Source of the DNA: a virus | DNA length: 31,681 bases | Virus record (IMG/VR): IMGVR_UViG_3300032285_001938 | Location: 1-31,681 of that record | Reading direction: 5' to 3' (one strand) | Part shown: positions 7,844-15,716 of the stretch, piece by piece | Position numbering within the stretch: position 1 is the stretch's first letter | Layout: each line of letters starts with the position of its first letter | The notes under the pieces: generated by a model | Seen by the model: the letters and a program-made list of their open reading frames with translations, nothing else | Database searches by the model: none | What the model was told of the DNA's origin: nothing | Made by a program: the position numbers and the translations under genes

Positions 7844-9012
7844 CCTACTAATATTTTAAATTTAAATTGCCCCTGTGATGTAAAGATAGCATATCTAAGC
7901 GCATCCGATATGTGATCGTTTTCCTTGACAGGTTCGTCCAATACCTTCCCGTTCTTGTCTGTTTTCCACTTGTATGTCTTCAACTCCTTAATCAGGTTCT
8001 CCGAATTCCTGGTAATGTAAAGCGGCATTGATTTGACTTTTCGGATTCCTTCTGTTACATCCTTATGCGCTGGCTTCGCATTAAATCCTGCCCTTGTCAG
8101 CTCTTCAATTGTCTTAGGCTCCGCGGCATCGCAATAAATAACATCCGCCCTATTAATACCTATTGATTTCAATTTCTCGATTAAGTCACCTGTTGTTAGC
8201 TTCGTTTGGTAGATTATTTCCTCCGCATAGTTGGCAACTTCGTAAGTTTCAATCTTGACAAGTGCGCTCGGTACATTGTAACCAAAGTCAAGGCCATAGC
8301 AAACCGAACCTTTGGCCGGTAGTTCGTCTGTGACTTTCCAATGGGTATAAATCTGTTCCTGAGAGGTACCCCTAAGCCCAAGGCCAAACACCTGCCACAT
8401 GAGAGGATCCGCATCCCGGTAGGACTCAATAACCTCAATCTGTTTCTGCGGAAGATTGCTCAAATTGTTTCTATAAGTGCTGTGAATCTTGATAGCATCG
8501 TTACCGTCTGCAATGTGATAGCACCAGACATCAAAATCAGAAGGGTTGAGGTCTATAATTACTTTGTTCCTTGTCCTCATGTCGAGCTGATCAAACAAGG
8601 CCTTGCTAATCATGTTGGCTTCGTTGACATAAAGTAAATCGCGACCAGGTCCGCGAGCCTTATCAGGATCTTCCAAACCAACAAACTCAATGTAGGACTT
8701 ATTCTTAAAACTGTAAATTTGGTCAGTCTTATTATGATTTGCCTCAGTGTAAAGTCCCCAAATATCCATGATTTCCAAAAAGTCCCTAAGGGCTCCAGAT
8801 TTGAGATGTGGCAGGGAACGGCTTACAATTGTTATTTTTTGCTTAGGAACATTACTTGCCCAAGTTATTAGCACTTGAACTGTTGAATAAGTTTTACCTG
8901 ATCTTGTGCCGCCTTCGTTGACAATGTACCGCTTTTCAGACTCATGTAAAGCCCGATAATTAGCCGTATAAACTGGCGTAACCTTAAACCGCTTTGATAG
9001 GCTCGCAGTCAT
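7840..9012 (-). CDS. Terminase large subunit
   Basis: The 390-residue protein has the ATPase Walker A VNEGGTRSGKT (31-41), Walker B LLYVNEAN (126-133) and a DLNPSDF coupling segment near 154-160, followed by a C-terminal RNase H-like nuclease with acidic motifs CYGLDFGYN, YCDAAEPKT and NDHISDALRY. It drives DNA into proheads and cuts the concatemer. The family looks like the compact PBSX/T4-type terminases. It overlaps the small subunit gene by 29 nt and is coupled to the portal gene. Confidence 0.96.
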   Translation of the reverse strand: MTASLSKRFKVTPVYTANYRALHESEKRYIVNEGGTRSGKTYSTVQVLITWASNVPKQKITIVSRSLPHLKSGALRDFLEIMDIWGLYTEANHNKTDQIYSFKNKSYIEFVGLEDPDKARGPGRDLLYVNEANMISKALFDQLDMRTRNKVIIDLNPSDFDVWCYHIADGNDAIKIHSTYRNNLSNLPQKQIEVIESYRDADPLMWQVFGLGLRGTSQEQIYTHWKVTDELPAKGSVCYGLDFGYNVPSALVKIETYEVANYAEEIIYQTKLTTGDLIEKLKSIGINRADVIYCDAAEPKTIEELTRAGFNAKPAHKDVTEGIRKVKSMPLYITRNSENLIKELKTYKWKTDKNGKVLDEPVKENDHISDALRYAIFTSQGQFKFKILVG

Positions 9013-9358
9013 TGTCTATTTCTAATGTGATACCACCGCTCAGAGTGGTGTTGTTGTTTGAGTTAATTTGTTGCAGTGTAAGTCGCTCAAATTCCTCGTC
9101 GTTGGCCATTAGTTTGTAAGCAGCAATCTGTAGGGTAGGTTGGTCGCTTTGTATCCAACGATTGCGCATATTAGACTTATATGAAACGCGATTATCCTCT
9201 AAAGCCTGTTTTATATTGTCTAATTTATCGAACCCCCAATTGTACAATGATGATCTGTCAGGCTCCACATATTGAGAAATTTCATCAAAAAAAACAAGTT
9301 TGTTCTTCTTGATAGCCTCTAAACATTTGTTCAATATCTTATCCCTGTCGTAAGCCAT
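8984..9358 (-). CDS. Terminase small subunit
   Basis: The 124-residue protein starts with a helix-turn-helix-like segment (ILNKCLEAIKKNKLVFFDEISQYVEPDRSSLYNWG) followed by helices that should form the oligomerisation core and a C-terminal tail rich in Asn and Asp. Being directly upstream of, and overlapping, the large subunit supports DNA recognition for packaging. It is the first well-supported gene of the late operon, right behind the promoter at 9363-9395. Confidence 0.85.
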   Translation of the reverse strand: MAYDRDKILNKCLEAIKKNKLVFFDEISQYVEPDRSSLYNWGFDKLDNIKQALEDNRVSYKSNMRNRWIQSDQPTLQIAAYKLMANDEEFERLTLQQINSNNNTTLSGGITLEIDNDCEPIKAV

Positions 9359-9362
9359 ACAA

Positions 9363-9395
9363 CAAAACTACATTAAAAACAAATATTTTACCAAA
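9363..9395 (-). promoter_or_regulatory. Bacteroidota-type promoter for the late operon
   Basis: On the minus strand TTTG (9395-9392) is followed after 21 nt by TAGTTTTG (9370-9363), matching the Bacteroidota -33 TTTG / -7 TAnnTTTG consensus. The terminase small subunit ATG is only 5 nt further on, so the transcript would be nearly leaderless, or a promoter further upstream also contributes. Confidence 0.55.
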
Positions 9396-9476
9396 TTAAT
9401 TTTCTTTAACCTGTCCTTGCTGCACTGTTGGTTCTGGTTTTATAATGCCCAGCCACTTGAGTAATTTTTTAAACAT
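9396..9476 (-). CDS. Possible 26-residue basic peptide
   Basis: A short frame reads MFKKLLKWLGIIKPEP followed by a polar tail. The start resembles an amphipathic basic helix. It lies alone between the iteron region and the late promoter, and its stop overlaps the promoter's TTTG element. Real small phage genes of this kind exist, but there is no coupling or clear leader to confirm it. Confidence 0.4.
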   Translation of the reverse strand: MFKKLLKWLGIIKPEPTVQQGQVKEN

Positions 9477-9523
9477 GGTTCAAAGATAAGATAGGGTAGG
9501 GTAAGATAGCGAAAAGTTGCATG

Positions 9524-9824
9524 AAAGATTCAAAAGATTCACCAAAGTTTCACCAAAGATTCAGCATATTTTTTCATAGTACTTTGATTACCAATAAGTT
9601 ATGTTACAAAGTTTCAAAGATTCAAGATTTCATAGGAAAATATATAAAATTTCAAAGTTTCAAAGTTTCACCTATATATTATATATAATAATAATATAAA
9701 TAAATTAGTTCTATTATGTTTTTTGAATCTTTGAAACTTTCCTCTGAAACTCAAGCCCACACTACAAAGTAAAGATTCAGCAGGTGAATCTTTCGTGAAA
9801 CTTTTGAAACTTTGGTGAATCTTA
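9524..9824. repeat. Iteron array with AT-rich core; candidate replication origin
   Basis: Nine-base units AAAG(A/T)TTCA recur on the plus strand at 9524, 9533, 9544, 9555, 9608, 9616, 9654 and 9662 (variants at 9624 and 9646), often sharing a base with the next. After an AT-only stretch (about 9672-9707) the inverse complement TGAA(A/T)CTTT appears at 9724, 9732, 9785, 9796, 9805 and 9816 (last base varies), plus one direct copy at 9771. Some copies are extended by CC or GC. The array directly follows the primase-helicase gene and overlaps its last codons. Converging iterons round an AT-rich core are typical of initiator-bound origins; a multi-site operator is the alternative. Confidence 0.72.
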
Positions 9825-12107
9825 GTAGGTCTTTTCATAGCTACCCCTTGAAATTTGGCTGAATAGTTCTTTTTGGCGATTTATAAACGTTTTAACAGTA
9901 GCCTCCTTTATTCCGATACTTTCCCCTATCTCGATGGCTGTCTTCAATTTAAAGGCTTGTGGTAGTTTGCTATAAAGTAACTGCTGTGCAGGTAGCAATT
10001 TATCAACTGGGCTTTCAGGTGTGAGTATCTTCATGGCCTTTAGCATATTATCTAAAAAGTACTCAGTTAATCTAATGGATTTCTCCATCGCTCCTTGGGT
10101 AATCGTGCAATTTTCACGATAGTTGTAGTCCTCCATAACTTGGATAATAAGAGCAAACCTCAAACAATAGTTTTGATACTTGGCAATAATTCCCTTGATA
10201 TGATCAGATTGCGAGCTATCATATTTTTTATTTTTAGCATCGTGCCATGTTTTATATAGTTTGTTGGCTTGCTCATTCATGTAGTAAATATATTTCATGC
10301 CCTTACGCATCGCTAATAGGCCAAAAATGAAGTTTTTATATCCGTTTAGTATTTCATAAGGAATATTGATTTGCTGCCATTCTTGCTTATTCTGAGGCTG
10401 CGGATAAACAAATAGAAACCTATGGAAGAATCCGTTGTGTTCATTTTCGTTTGCTGAAAGTGTGGTAAGTACTCCAGGTTGAACACCTCCGACGATTGTA
10501 CAAAAAGGCTCATCGACTTTATCAATACCGCGCGATACCCTTTGTACAAGTAATGGCTCACCACTCCAAAGGGATAGCCACTTTTCAAGCTCATCGTTTG
10601 TATCGCTGTATTTATTCATTTTCTTAATAAAACCAATAAGCTCATCATTCAGAAGGCAACAACCATACTCATTCACTGCAAGAATCTTTGAAATCATCTC
10701 GATGGTACTGTCTCCAATAATTACCTGATAGTATGGCGGTGCTTCTGGTTCAGGTTCTGATTTATTTTTACTTGCTTTATAGTCTTGCAGTTCCTCTTTG
10801 TATCGTTCGAGTTCCAATTTATAATGCTTGTAACTTTCAGCATCATATTCCTGAAACGGATTGAATGCCTTATTTAGTGCAGGTGTTTTAGATGCCCCAG
10901 GAGGTGCAACAATGGCCATGTATAAAATAGGCTTAACGATGTATCCCTGCATTGCCTCCATCGTGCAAGTATTCCCTATGGCCGTAGAAACTGCTGCCAA
11001 AATACCACCGGCCAAATATTCATGCTGTATCACTTGTTTGCTAATAAATAATTGCAAAGCACTTGGGAAGATATCAAAAGGGAATTTTGAGCGGTCTTGT
11101 TTTGGTTGTTCTTGTTCAATCGGTTTGGTTATTTCAATATCGTTATGCTCACACAGAAATTTAATTGTTTCAATTGTAGTTATCCAATCTTGTTTTGATT
11201 TGTAATAAATGAATCTTGTGGGAGTAAGTATCCAGCTGTGATCGTCCGAACTTATACGACTGTGAAAATTTGGGAAGTCAGTAAAACTTCCACTCATAAT
11301 TAGTAGCTTTTTTACTTTACCAAAATAAACCTTTGCGGAATAATCAGCAAGTGAACCCTTGCGTAAATAGGCTGCATATTTTTTACGATTATATCTTGGG
11401 TTTTTTATAATATACAAATCGATGCTTTCAAGCAATTCATTAAATAGATCATCTGTACATGATAAATCAAATAACAGTGCAAGCTCTTCGTATTCTTTTG
11501 GATATTCAATTATAATCGAATCCCTATTTAATTCAATATCATCGTATTCATTAAAGTAAATACACGAAGCACAAAGCATATCGAACTCATCTTGAGTCAG
11601 TTCTTCGATATCTGTAAGTTCGTTATGTATTAATTCGTAACCTGGCGTTGGATAGCAAAAAGACAATAGGCCACCTGTATAGATGCTTATTACCTCTCTG
11701 TTTTCACTGCTCTTTGCAAGTGGTTTTTTATGTTCAACTTTGCTAAACTTAGAGTAAATATGATAACCTCCGTTCCTTGTTTTCTCTATACAAACTTTCC
11801 TTAGTACATCTTCGTTTGTACTTTTAACTATATTTAAGAACTGATTGAATAGTTCCTTATTTTCAGTATTCTTTAAATCAAAATCAAACATGAAATAGGG
11901 CGGCTTCATCCTTAATGCAAGGCCATTCATCTTATTCAAGTCCTGCATCCATCGGCTCACATCATTAATAGAATGATATTCTCCTTTATCTTCAATATCT
12001 GTTTTGTATTCAGGGAATTTCTCTACGTTCTTTTTATTTATATCCCAATCAACAGGCACAGGGTAAAGCCCCATTTCAAAAAGTTCTGATAGTACTTTGA
12101 TGTCCAT
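9822..12107 (-). CDS. Primase-polymerase/helicase replication protein (DUF3987-type)
   Basis: This 761-residue protein has an N-terminal prim-pol-like domain with the metal-binding MFDFDL motif (73-78) and KTRNGGYHIYSK (109-120). A central DUF3987-type helicase domain begins near FPSALQLFISKQVIQHEYLAGG (347-368) and has Walker A APPGASKT (401-408) and an LLNDEL Walker B-like motif. The C terminus (AIEIGESIGIKEATVKTFINRQKELF) looks like a winged helix-turn-helix. It probably primes and unwinds phage DNA and may bind the adjacent iterons. It is the last gene of the early operon and follows a structured leader. No phage DNA polymerase is visible, so elongation likely uses the host enzyme. Confidence 0.88.
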   Translation of the reverse strand: MDIKVLSELFEMGLYPVPVDWDINKKNVEKFPEYKTDIEDKGEYHSINDVSRWMQDLNKMNGLALRMKPPYFMFDFDLKNTENKELFNQFLNIVKSTNEDVLRKVCIEKTRNGGYHIYSKFSKVEHKKPLAKSSENREVISIYTGGLLSFCYPTPGYELIHNELTDIEELTQDEFDMLCASCIYFNEYDDIELNRDSIIIEYPKEYEELALLFDLSCTDDLFNELLESIDLYIIKNPRYNRKKYAAYLRKGSLADYSAKVYFGKVKKLLIMSGSFTDFPNFHSRISSDDHSWILTPTRFIYYKSKQDWITTIETIKFLCEHNDIEITKPIEQEQPKQDRSKFPFDIFPSALQLFISKQVIQHEYLAGGILAAVSTAIGNTCTMEAMQGYIVKPILYMAIVAPPGASKTPALNKAFNPFQEYDAESYKHYKLELERYKEELQDYKASKNKSEPEPEAPPYYQVIIGDSTIEMISKILAVNEYGCCLLNDELIGFIKKMNKYSDTNDELEKWLSLWSGEPLLVQRVSRGIDKVDEPFCTIVGGVQPGVLTTLSANENEHNGFFHRFLFVYPQPQNKQEWQQINIPYEILNGYKNFIFGLLAMRKGMKYIYYMNEQANKLYKTWHDAKNKKYDSSQSDHIKGIIAKYQNYCLRFALIIQVMEDYNYRENCTITQGAMEKSIRLTEYFLDNMLKAMKILTPESPVDKLLPAQQLLYSKLPQAFKLKTAIEIGESIGIKEATVKTFINRQKELFSQISRGSYEKTY

Positions 12108-12118
12108 TGTAATTAATT

Positions 12119-12224
12119 AAAAATCCCGAAGGTTGCCTCTGGTGGAATCGGATGCGCTTGCACCCTCAGAAGCCCCCTCCGGGAATTTCAATAAGTTTTA
12201 TTTATCGGGATTCCACCTCCGACA
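12119..12224 (-). promoter_or_regulatory. Structured leader A: kissing-loop/terminator element before the primase-helicase
   Basis: Minus strand, 5' to 3'. Hairpin 1 has a 6-bp stem (12224-12219 with 12208-12203) and loop AGGTGGAATC. Hairpin 2, AATAA-AAC-TTATT (12202-12190), abuts it. Hairpin 3 (12184-12124) has a 9-bp basal stem (TCCCGGAGG with CCTTCGGGA), an inner stem CTTCTG/CAGAGG and an apical GGGTGC-AAGC-GCATCC, then five T. GGTGGAATC in loop 1 is a perfect 9-nt complement of GATTCCACC (12149-12141) in hairpin 3. The start codon is 12 nt beyond the T-run. This suggests attenuation or translational gating. I do not recognise it as a known riboswitch. Confidence 0.7.
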
Positions 12225-12236
12225 GGGCAAAGTTAA

Positions 12237-14387
12237 TTAAAACAAGGTAGTTTGTTTTTTAGTTTCAACTATTGCTGCAAGATTCTTTTTTGCTTGGTCA
12301 AAATAAGATTCTTTAAGTTCAAATCCAATTCCTTTTCGGTTCATCTTTACAGCTTGAAATACCTCTGATCCAATACCCATAAATGGAGTGAGTACCGTGT
12401 CATTTTCGTTACTATACAAATGTATTGCTTTTTCAATTGTTGGAAGTTGCAAAGGACAAATATGCTTTTCATCGTTTTCATCCCTGCCATTCCTATATCC
12501 TTGCAAAGTATCACCGTAATCAATATCCATCCAAACAGGGGAAGCATATTTTTGCCATGTGTCTACATTTATTGTGCATTTCACTGGATCAGTTCTATCG
12601 CCATCTTTTCTAAATATTAATAGGTAGTCCGGTATTCCCACTCTGGACATCGTGCTGTCTTTTTTTACTTGTTTATGTAAAAGCCCAAGTGCTTTTGTTC
12701 TTTGCATTTCTACAACCGGATCTTTCCAAATTGTAACCCTTGAATGATAAATAAAACCAGCACTTTCGAATGCTTTTAAAATTAACCCACTAAAATCACG
12801 CAATCCAATAAAACCTTCTTTTCCTTTTTGTATGGGTAAGTCCATGCAATGTACTGCAACATTTCGGCCTTGTTTTATAACTCTGTACAATTCTTTAATA
12901 AGGAAATTAAATTGAGTTAGGAATTCATTGTAATCTTTGCTGTTACCCATATCTTCCAAATGTGATGAATAAGTATAAAGATCAGCGAAAGGAGGTGAAA
13001 AAATAGAGAAGCCAACAGTTTCATCTTGAACATCTTTAATCAACTGGATACAATCACCACGCTTTATATTGTAATATTCATTATCGACTTCATCAGTATT
13101 GTTAGTTGCTGATTTCAAAATAGTATTATTTAAATTCTGATTTACAGCTTTGCTCATTTCATCTTGCATAAGTTCAAATTGTTTTTGTTTGTTATCTATG
13201 CTTTGTTTTACGTTGGACATGGTATCGGTAGTAATCAAATAAATATTAACAGCTTGCTTTTGTCCAAATCTGTATGACCTTCTTATGGCCTGGTACAATC
13301 CCTCGAAACTGAAGTCTAAACTTGCAAATATTTGATTATTGCAATTTTGATAGTTAAGGCCAAATGAAGCTATTTTAGTTTTAGTAATCAATACCCTAAA
13401 TTGATTATTTGCGAATCCAAGCAGCATCTTTTCTTTGTATTCATTACTATCTGATCCTTTTACTTCAATTGCCTCAGGGATTAGTTTTTTTAATAACTCA
13501 CCTTCTTCATTTTGCTTTATCCATATAATAAAGTTATCGGTTGAGTTATTTACAATTTTCGCAACTTCATCGAGTCGCTCAATTTTAGTAAATCGAAGCT
13601 CTTGATTAAAGTTAGTCGCTGAAATTATAGCATCGTTGAATAAGAGGCCGTTATCTCGTTTTTTGGTTATTATTTGTTTTTCAATAAGATTCAATGATGG
13701 CAAATCGTAATCTTGCATCTGAAATCCAATATCGTTAGGCTTATTTAACATGATTGACCAGGTGCCAACAAATTGATAAAATAATTTTACAGCATGTCCT
13801 TTTAATCTCCACTTTGAGGTCTCACCGCCATCATGGACAAAATACATTGCAAGCATTTCATTGCGACCCATGACGTCTAAGAACTCGGCATGATTGCCAA
13901 GCTCCATAGGATCGTTAGGGGATGGAGTGGCTGTACAAGCTAATTTGTAAGGAGTCAATTTAAATAAGTCTATTATCTTCTTTTTAGTCTCACCTTCAAA
14001 ATTTTTCAATATAGAAGATTCATCCAAAACAATCCCTGAGTACTTTTGGCTTTCTATGTTATCTAACTGCTCATAATTGTTTATTTCTATGCCATCAATT
14101 GGAATCTTAAATTTAATAGCCTCGTTAATTGTTTGTCCTTTTACTGCTAAAGGTGCTAAAATCAAAATAGTCTTATTTGTATGCTTGTAAACTTGATGCG
14201 CCCATTCAAGTTGCATCAAAGTTTTCCCAAGTCCGCAATCAGCAAATATTGCATACTTTCCAGCCTTTAAGGCTCTTTTTACAATAAACTTTTGAAATTC
14301 AAATAAGTTAGGATTCAACTCACCGACATCGAATCCTGAATAAACATGAGCTTTCCGCTTACTTTCCAAAAATTGATTATAGTCCAT
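12237..14387 (-). CDS. SNF2/DEAD-type helicase fused to a DNA methyltransferase
   Basis: The chosen start MDYNQFLESK gives 716 residues; upstream codons would run through the leader's terminator hairpin. Residues 30-400 are a superfamily 2 helicase: CGLGKT (51-56), DESS (122-125), TATPSPND (152-159) and a motif VI-like QAIRRSYRFGQKQ (366-378). Residues 438-716 are a beta-type amino-methyltransferase with motif IV FSPPF (463-467) and, later in the chain, motif I TPFMGIGSE (667-675), the order found in N6-adenine or N4-cytosine enzymes. It may remodel and methylate phage DNA, protecting it from restriction or marking it for replication. The sequence specificity cannot be told. Confidence 0.88.
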   Translation of the reverse strand: MDYNQFLESKRKAHVYSGFDVGELNPNLFEFQKFIVKRALKAGKYAIFADCGLGKTLMQLEWAHQVYKHTNKTILILAPLAVKGQTINEAIKFKIPIDGIEINNYEQLDNIESQKYSGIVLDESSILKNFEGETKKKIIDLFKLTPYKLACTATPSPNDPMELGNHAEFLDVMGRNEMLAMYFVHDGGETSKWRLKGHAVKLFYQFVGTWSIMLNKPNDIGFQMQDYDLPSLNLIEKQIITKKRDNGLLFNDAIISATNFNQELRFTKIERLDEVAKIVNNSTDNFIIWIKQNEEGELLKKLIPEAIEVKGSDSNEYKEKMLLGFANNQFRVLITKTKIASFGLNYQNCNNQIFASLDFSFEGLYQAIRRSYRFGQKQAVNIYLITTDTMSNVKQSIDNKQKQFELMQDEMSKAVNQNLNNTILKSATNNTDEVDNEYYNIKRGDCIQLIKDVQDETVGFSIFSPPFADLYTYSSHLEDMGNSKDYNEFLTQFNFLIKELYRVIKQGRNVAVHCMDLPIQKGKEGFIGLRDFSGLILKAFESAGFIYHSRVTIWKDPVVEMQRTKALGLLHKQVKKDSTMSRVGIPDYLLIFRKDGDRTDPVKCTINVDTWQKYASPVWMDIDYGDTLQGYRNGRDENDEKHICPLQLPTIEKAIHLYSNENDTVLTPFMGIGSEVFQAVKMNRKGIGFELKESYFDQAKKNLAAIVETKKQTTLF

Positions 14388-14392
14388 AAAAT

Positions 14393-14479
14393 AAAAAATC
14401 CCCACCAGATGCGAGCTGATGGGGTTATTGCATGATGAATGCAAATAAAGTGCAACGGCTCGCATTCGTTGCTCTTTAT
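14393..14479 (-). promoter_or_regulatory. Structured leader B: kissing-loop/terminator element before the helicase-methyltransferase
   Basis: Minus strand. Hairpin 1 (14479-14445) has stem ATAAAG-A-GCAACG / CGTTGC-A-CTTTAT, twelve pairs with one A-A mismatch, and loop AATGCGAGC. Hairpin 2, TTGCAT-TCATC-ATGCAA (14444-14428), abuts it. After 3 nt, hairpin 3 (14424-14400) has 9-bp stem CCCCATCAG/CTGGTGGGG with one T-G pair and loop CTCGCAT, then six T (14398-14393). Loop 3 is the exact complement of ATGCGAG in loop 1 (8 nt counting the adjoining G-C). The start codon lies 5 nt after the T-run. The architecture matches leader A although the stem sequences differ. Confidence 0.75.
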
Positions 14480-14483
14480 CGTT

Positions 14484-14942
14484 TTACAAATTTACAACTT
14501 TATCATAAATCTCAAAGAAATCTTCAGGACTGACACAGAACTCATAAATACCGCCAGCTTTGCGTTCCCTTTGCTGCTCGAGTAACTGATGTTCGGATGG
14601 CCGGTCTTTACCTATTTTGATTTCAAGCATAACACTTCTGCCATTGATTGTTGCGCTAATATCCGCAGTTCCTTTCCTCGTAGTGCTTCGCATCCATTTC
14701 TTAGTACTAAGCACAGCACCTGATGCTGTCTTTTCCACGCTATCTACTAACCGGCCGCTTACATTAATCCTTGTCGCCCTGAATCCTTGCCATGTCAAAT
14801 AATTAATGATGAAAATAGTCAGTCCGTTTGCTTTCGCCACTACAGGCATCTTAGCAGGTGTGTAATGACCGTTTCTGTAAGCATTGGGATATTGCTCCTT
14901 AAAGTAGTTTTCATGCGCCTGTAGGTAGCGTTCTTTTGTCAT
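14484..14942 (-). CDS. VRR-NUC family nuclease
   Basis: With the ATG at 14942 (MTKERYLQAHENYF) the protein has about 152 residues. The C-terminal half has the VRR-NUC pattern: RKGTADISATINGRSVMLEIKIGKDRPSEHQLLEQQRERKAGG, in shorter form G-T-x-D-I, then E-I-K as the catalytic acid and lysine, and a Q-rich helix. The ending GGIYEFCVSPEDFFE is also typical. Such PD-(D/E)XK enzymes in phages act as Holliday junction or branched-DNA nucleases in replication and recombination. It overlaps the upstream gene by 32 nt and precedes leader B. Confidence 0.85.
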   Translation of the reverse strand: MTKERYLQAHENYFKEQYPNAYRNGHYTPAKMPVVAKANGLTIFIINYLTWQGFRATRINVSGRLVDSVEKTASGAVLSTKKWMRSTTRKGTADISATINGRSVMLEIKIGKDRPSEHQLLEQQRERKAGGIYEFCVSPEDFFEIYDKVVNL

Positions 14943-15159
14943 AATAGTTACTTGCAAGTTTAAGGTGATTATCGGTAAGCTTTAGGATGTCAAAATAAAT
15001 ATCATTCAAGGTTGATGGCTTCACCCATGATCTTGATTTAAGCCAGGTAAATAGATGCTCTTTATTGATAAATTCACCCCAGTGAGCCTCAAACATTACA
15101 CCTTTGAATTTGTAGATGCGGACAATTCCAAACTTGTCGATATCGTATAATTTTTGCAT
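14911..15159 (-). CDS. Hypothetical protein in the replication region
   Basis: I do not recognise this 82-residue protein. It starts MQKLYDIDKFGIVRIYKFKG and is rich in aromatic residues, with a central EHLFTWLKSRSWVKPSTLNDIYFDILKL helix pair. It overlaps the zinc ribbon gene upstream by 64 nt and the nuclease gene downstream by 32 nt, so it is translated as part of a tightly packed group. No catalytic or metal-binding pattern is visible. Confidence 0.6.
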   Translation of the reverse strand: MQKLYDIDKFGIVRIYKFKGVMFEAHWGEFINKEHLFTWLKSRSWVKPSTLNDIYFDILKLTDNHLKLASNYYDKRTLPTGA

Positions 15160-15281
15160 GGTTTTCTATTTATAGTGTAGCAATGTGGACAGATTGGAAG
15201 GGATTCCTTGCGGCCTGCAATTGTTTGTGTGAATAGTTTGTTGCAGTTTCTACACTTGATCCACTTAGCAGTTATTTTCAT
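15096..15281 (-). CDS. Small zinc-ribbon protein
   Basis: The 61-residue protein has two cysteine knuckles, KCRNCNKLF and PICPHCYTI, spaced as in a Com-like or rubredoxin-type zinc ribbon. The folded part is about residues 1-40; the rest is Ser/Thr-rich and lies over the start of the next gene in another frame. Com-type ribbons can bind mRNA or DNA, so regulation of neighbouring genes is possible but unproven. Confidence 0.65.
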   Translation of the reverse strand: MKITAKWIKCRNCNKLFTQTIAGRKESLPICPHCYTINRKPCKNYTISTSLELSASTNSKV

Positions 15282-15355
15282 TTTATTAGTTTTAAAATTG
15301 CAGCCAGTAGAAACGGGCCGCCTGTTTACCTATATAACCACATGAAAAGTTAATA

Positions 15356-15676
15356 TCAAAAGGGTAAATTTTCAAAGTCGTTATATGCCTTACTATCAAA
15401 CTTACTTCCTCCAATTATAAAAGTTTGTTCAATTTCTTTTTTATCAGCTTCTTTTAAATTTGCAATATAAATCTTAGATTCTTTTGCTTCTCTTTGTTCT
15501 TTAGTTTGACTAATTTGAATAGAAGCTATATTTCCATATTGGTCTGGCTCTTTATTTATAATTTCTCCTCTTATCCATGTAGCAATATTTAGCCAAATAT
15601 TACCGTTTTTATCTTTTCTTAATAATTCTTTTGGAATTTTTGTGAGGTTAATACCTCCAGTTAATAGTGTATTCAT
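15356..15676 (-). CDS. Probable single-stranded DNA-binding-like protein
   Basis: The frame could start earlier inside the tRNA-like gene, but MNTLLTGGINLTKIPKELL is the likely start, giving 106 residues. It has a short OB-like beta region (GNIWLNIATWIRG, GNIASIQISQTKEQREAKESKIYIANL) and ends SKAYNDFENLPF, an acidic tip with terminal Pro-Phe like the tail by which bacterial SSB proteins recruit partners. It probably coats ssDNA during replication or RecT recombination. The domain is short, so SSB-like is a tentative assignment. Confidence 0.6.
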   Translation of the reverse strand: MNTLLTGGINLTKIPKELLRKDKNGNIWLNIATWIRGEIINKEPDQYGNIASIQISQTKEQREAKESKIYIANLKEADKKEIEQTFIIGGSKFDSKAYNDFENLPF

Positions 15677-15716
15677 AAAATTTAAAGCCCGCGTTACCCA
15701 GCGAGTGAGGGTTAGC

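Noticed and set aside
9481-9515. AAGATAG...AAGATAG direct repeats near the iterons, considered as CRISPR-like
   Set aside because: Only two short copies with no spacers of regular length; at most an extra protein-binding site beside the origin candidate.
14388-14465. Extension of the helicase-methyltransferase start upstream to 14465
   Set aside because: The added codons run through two hairpins and a terminator-like T-run; the ATG at 14387 is followed at once by protein-like sequence.
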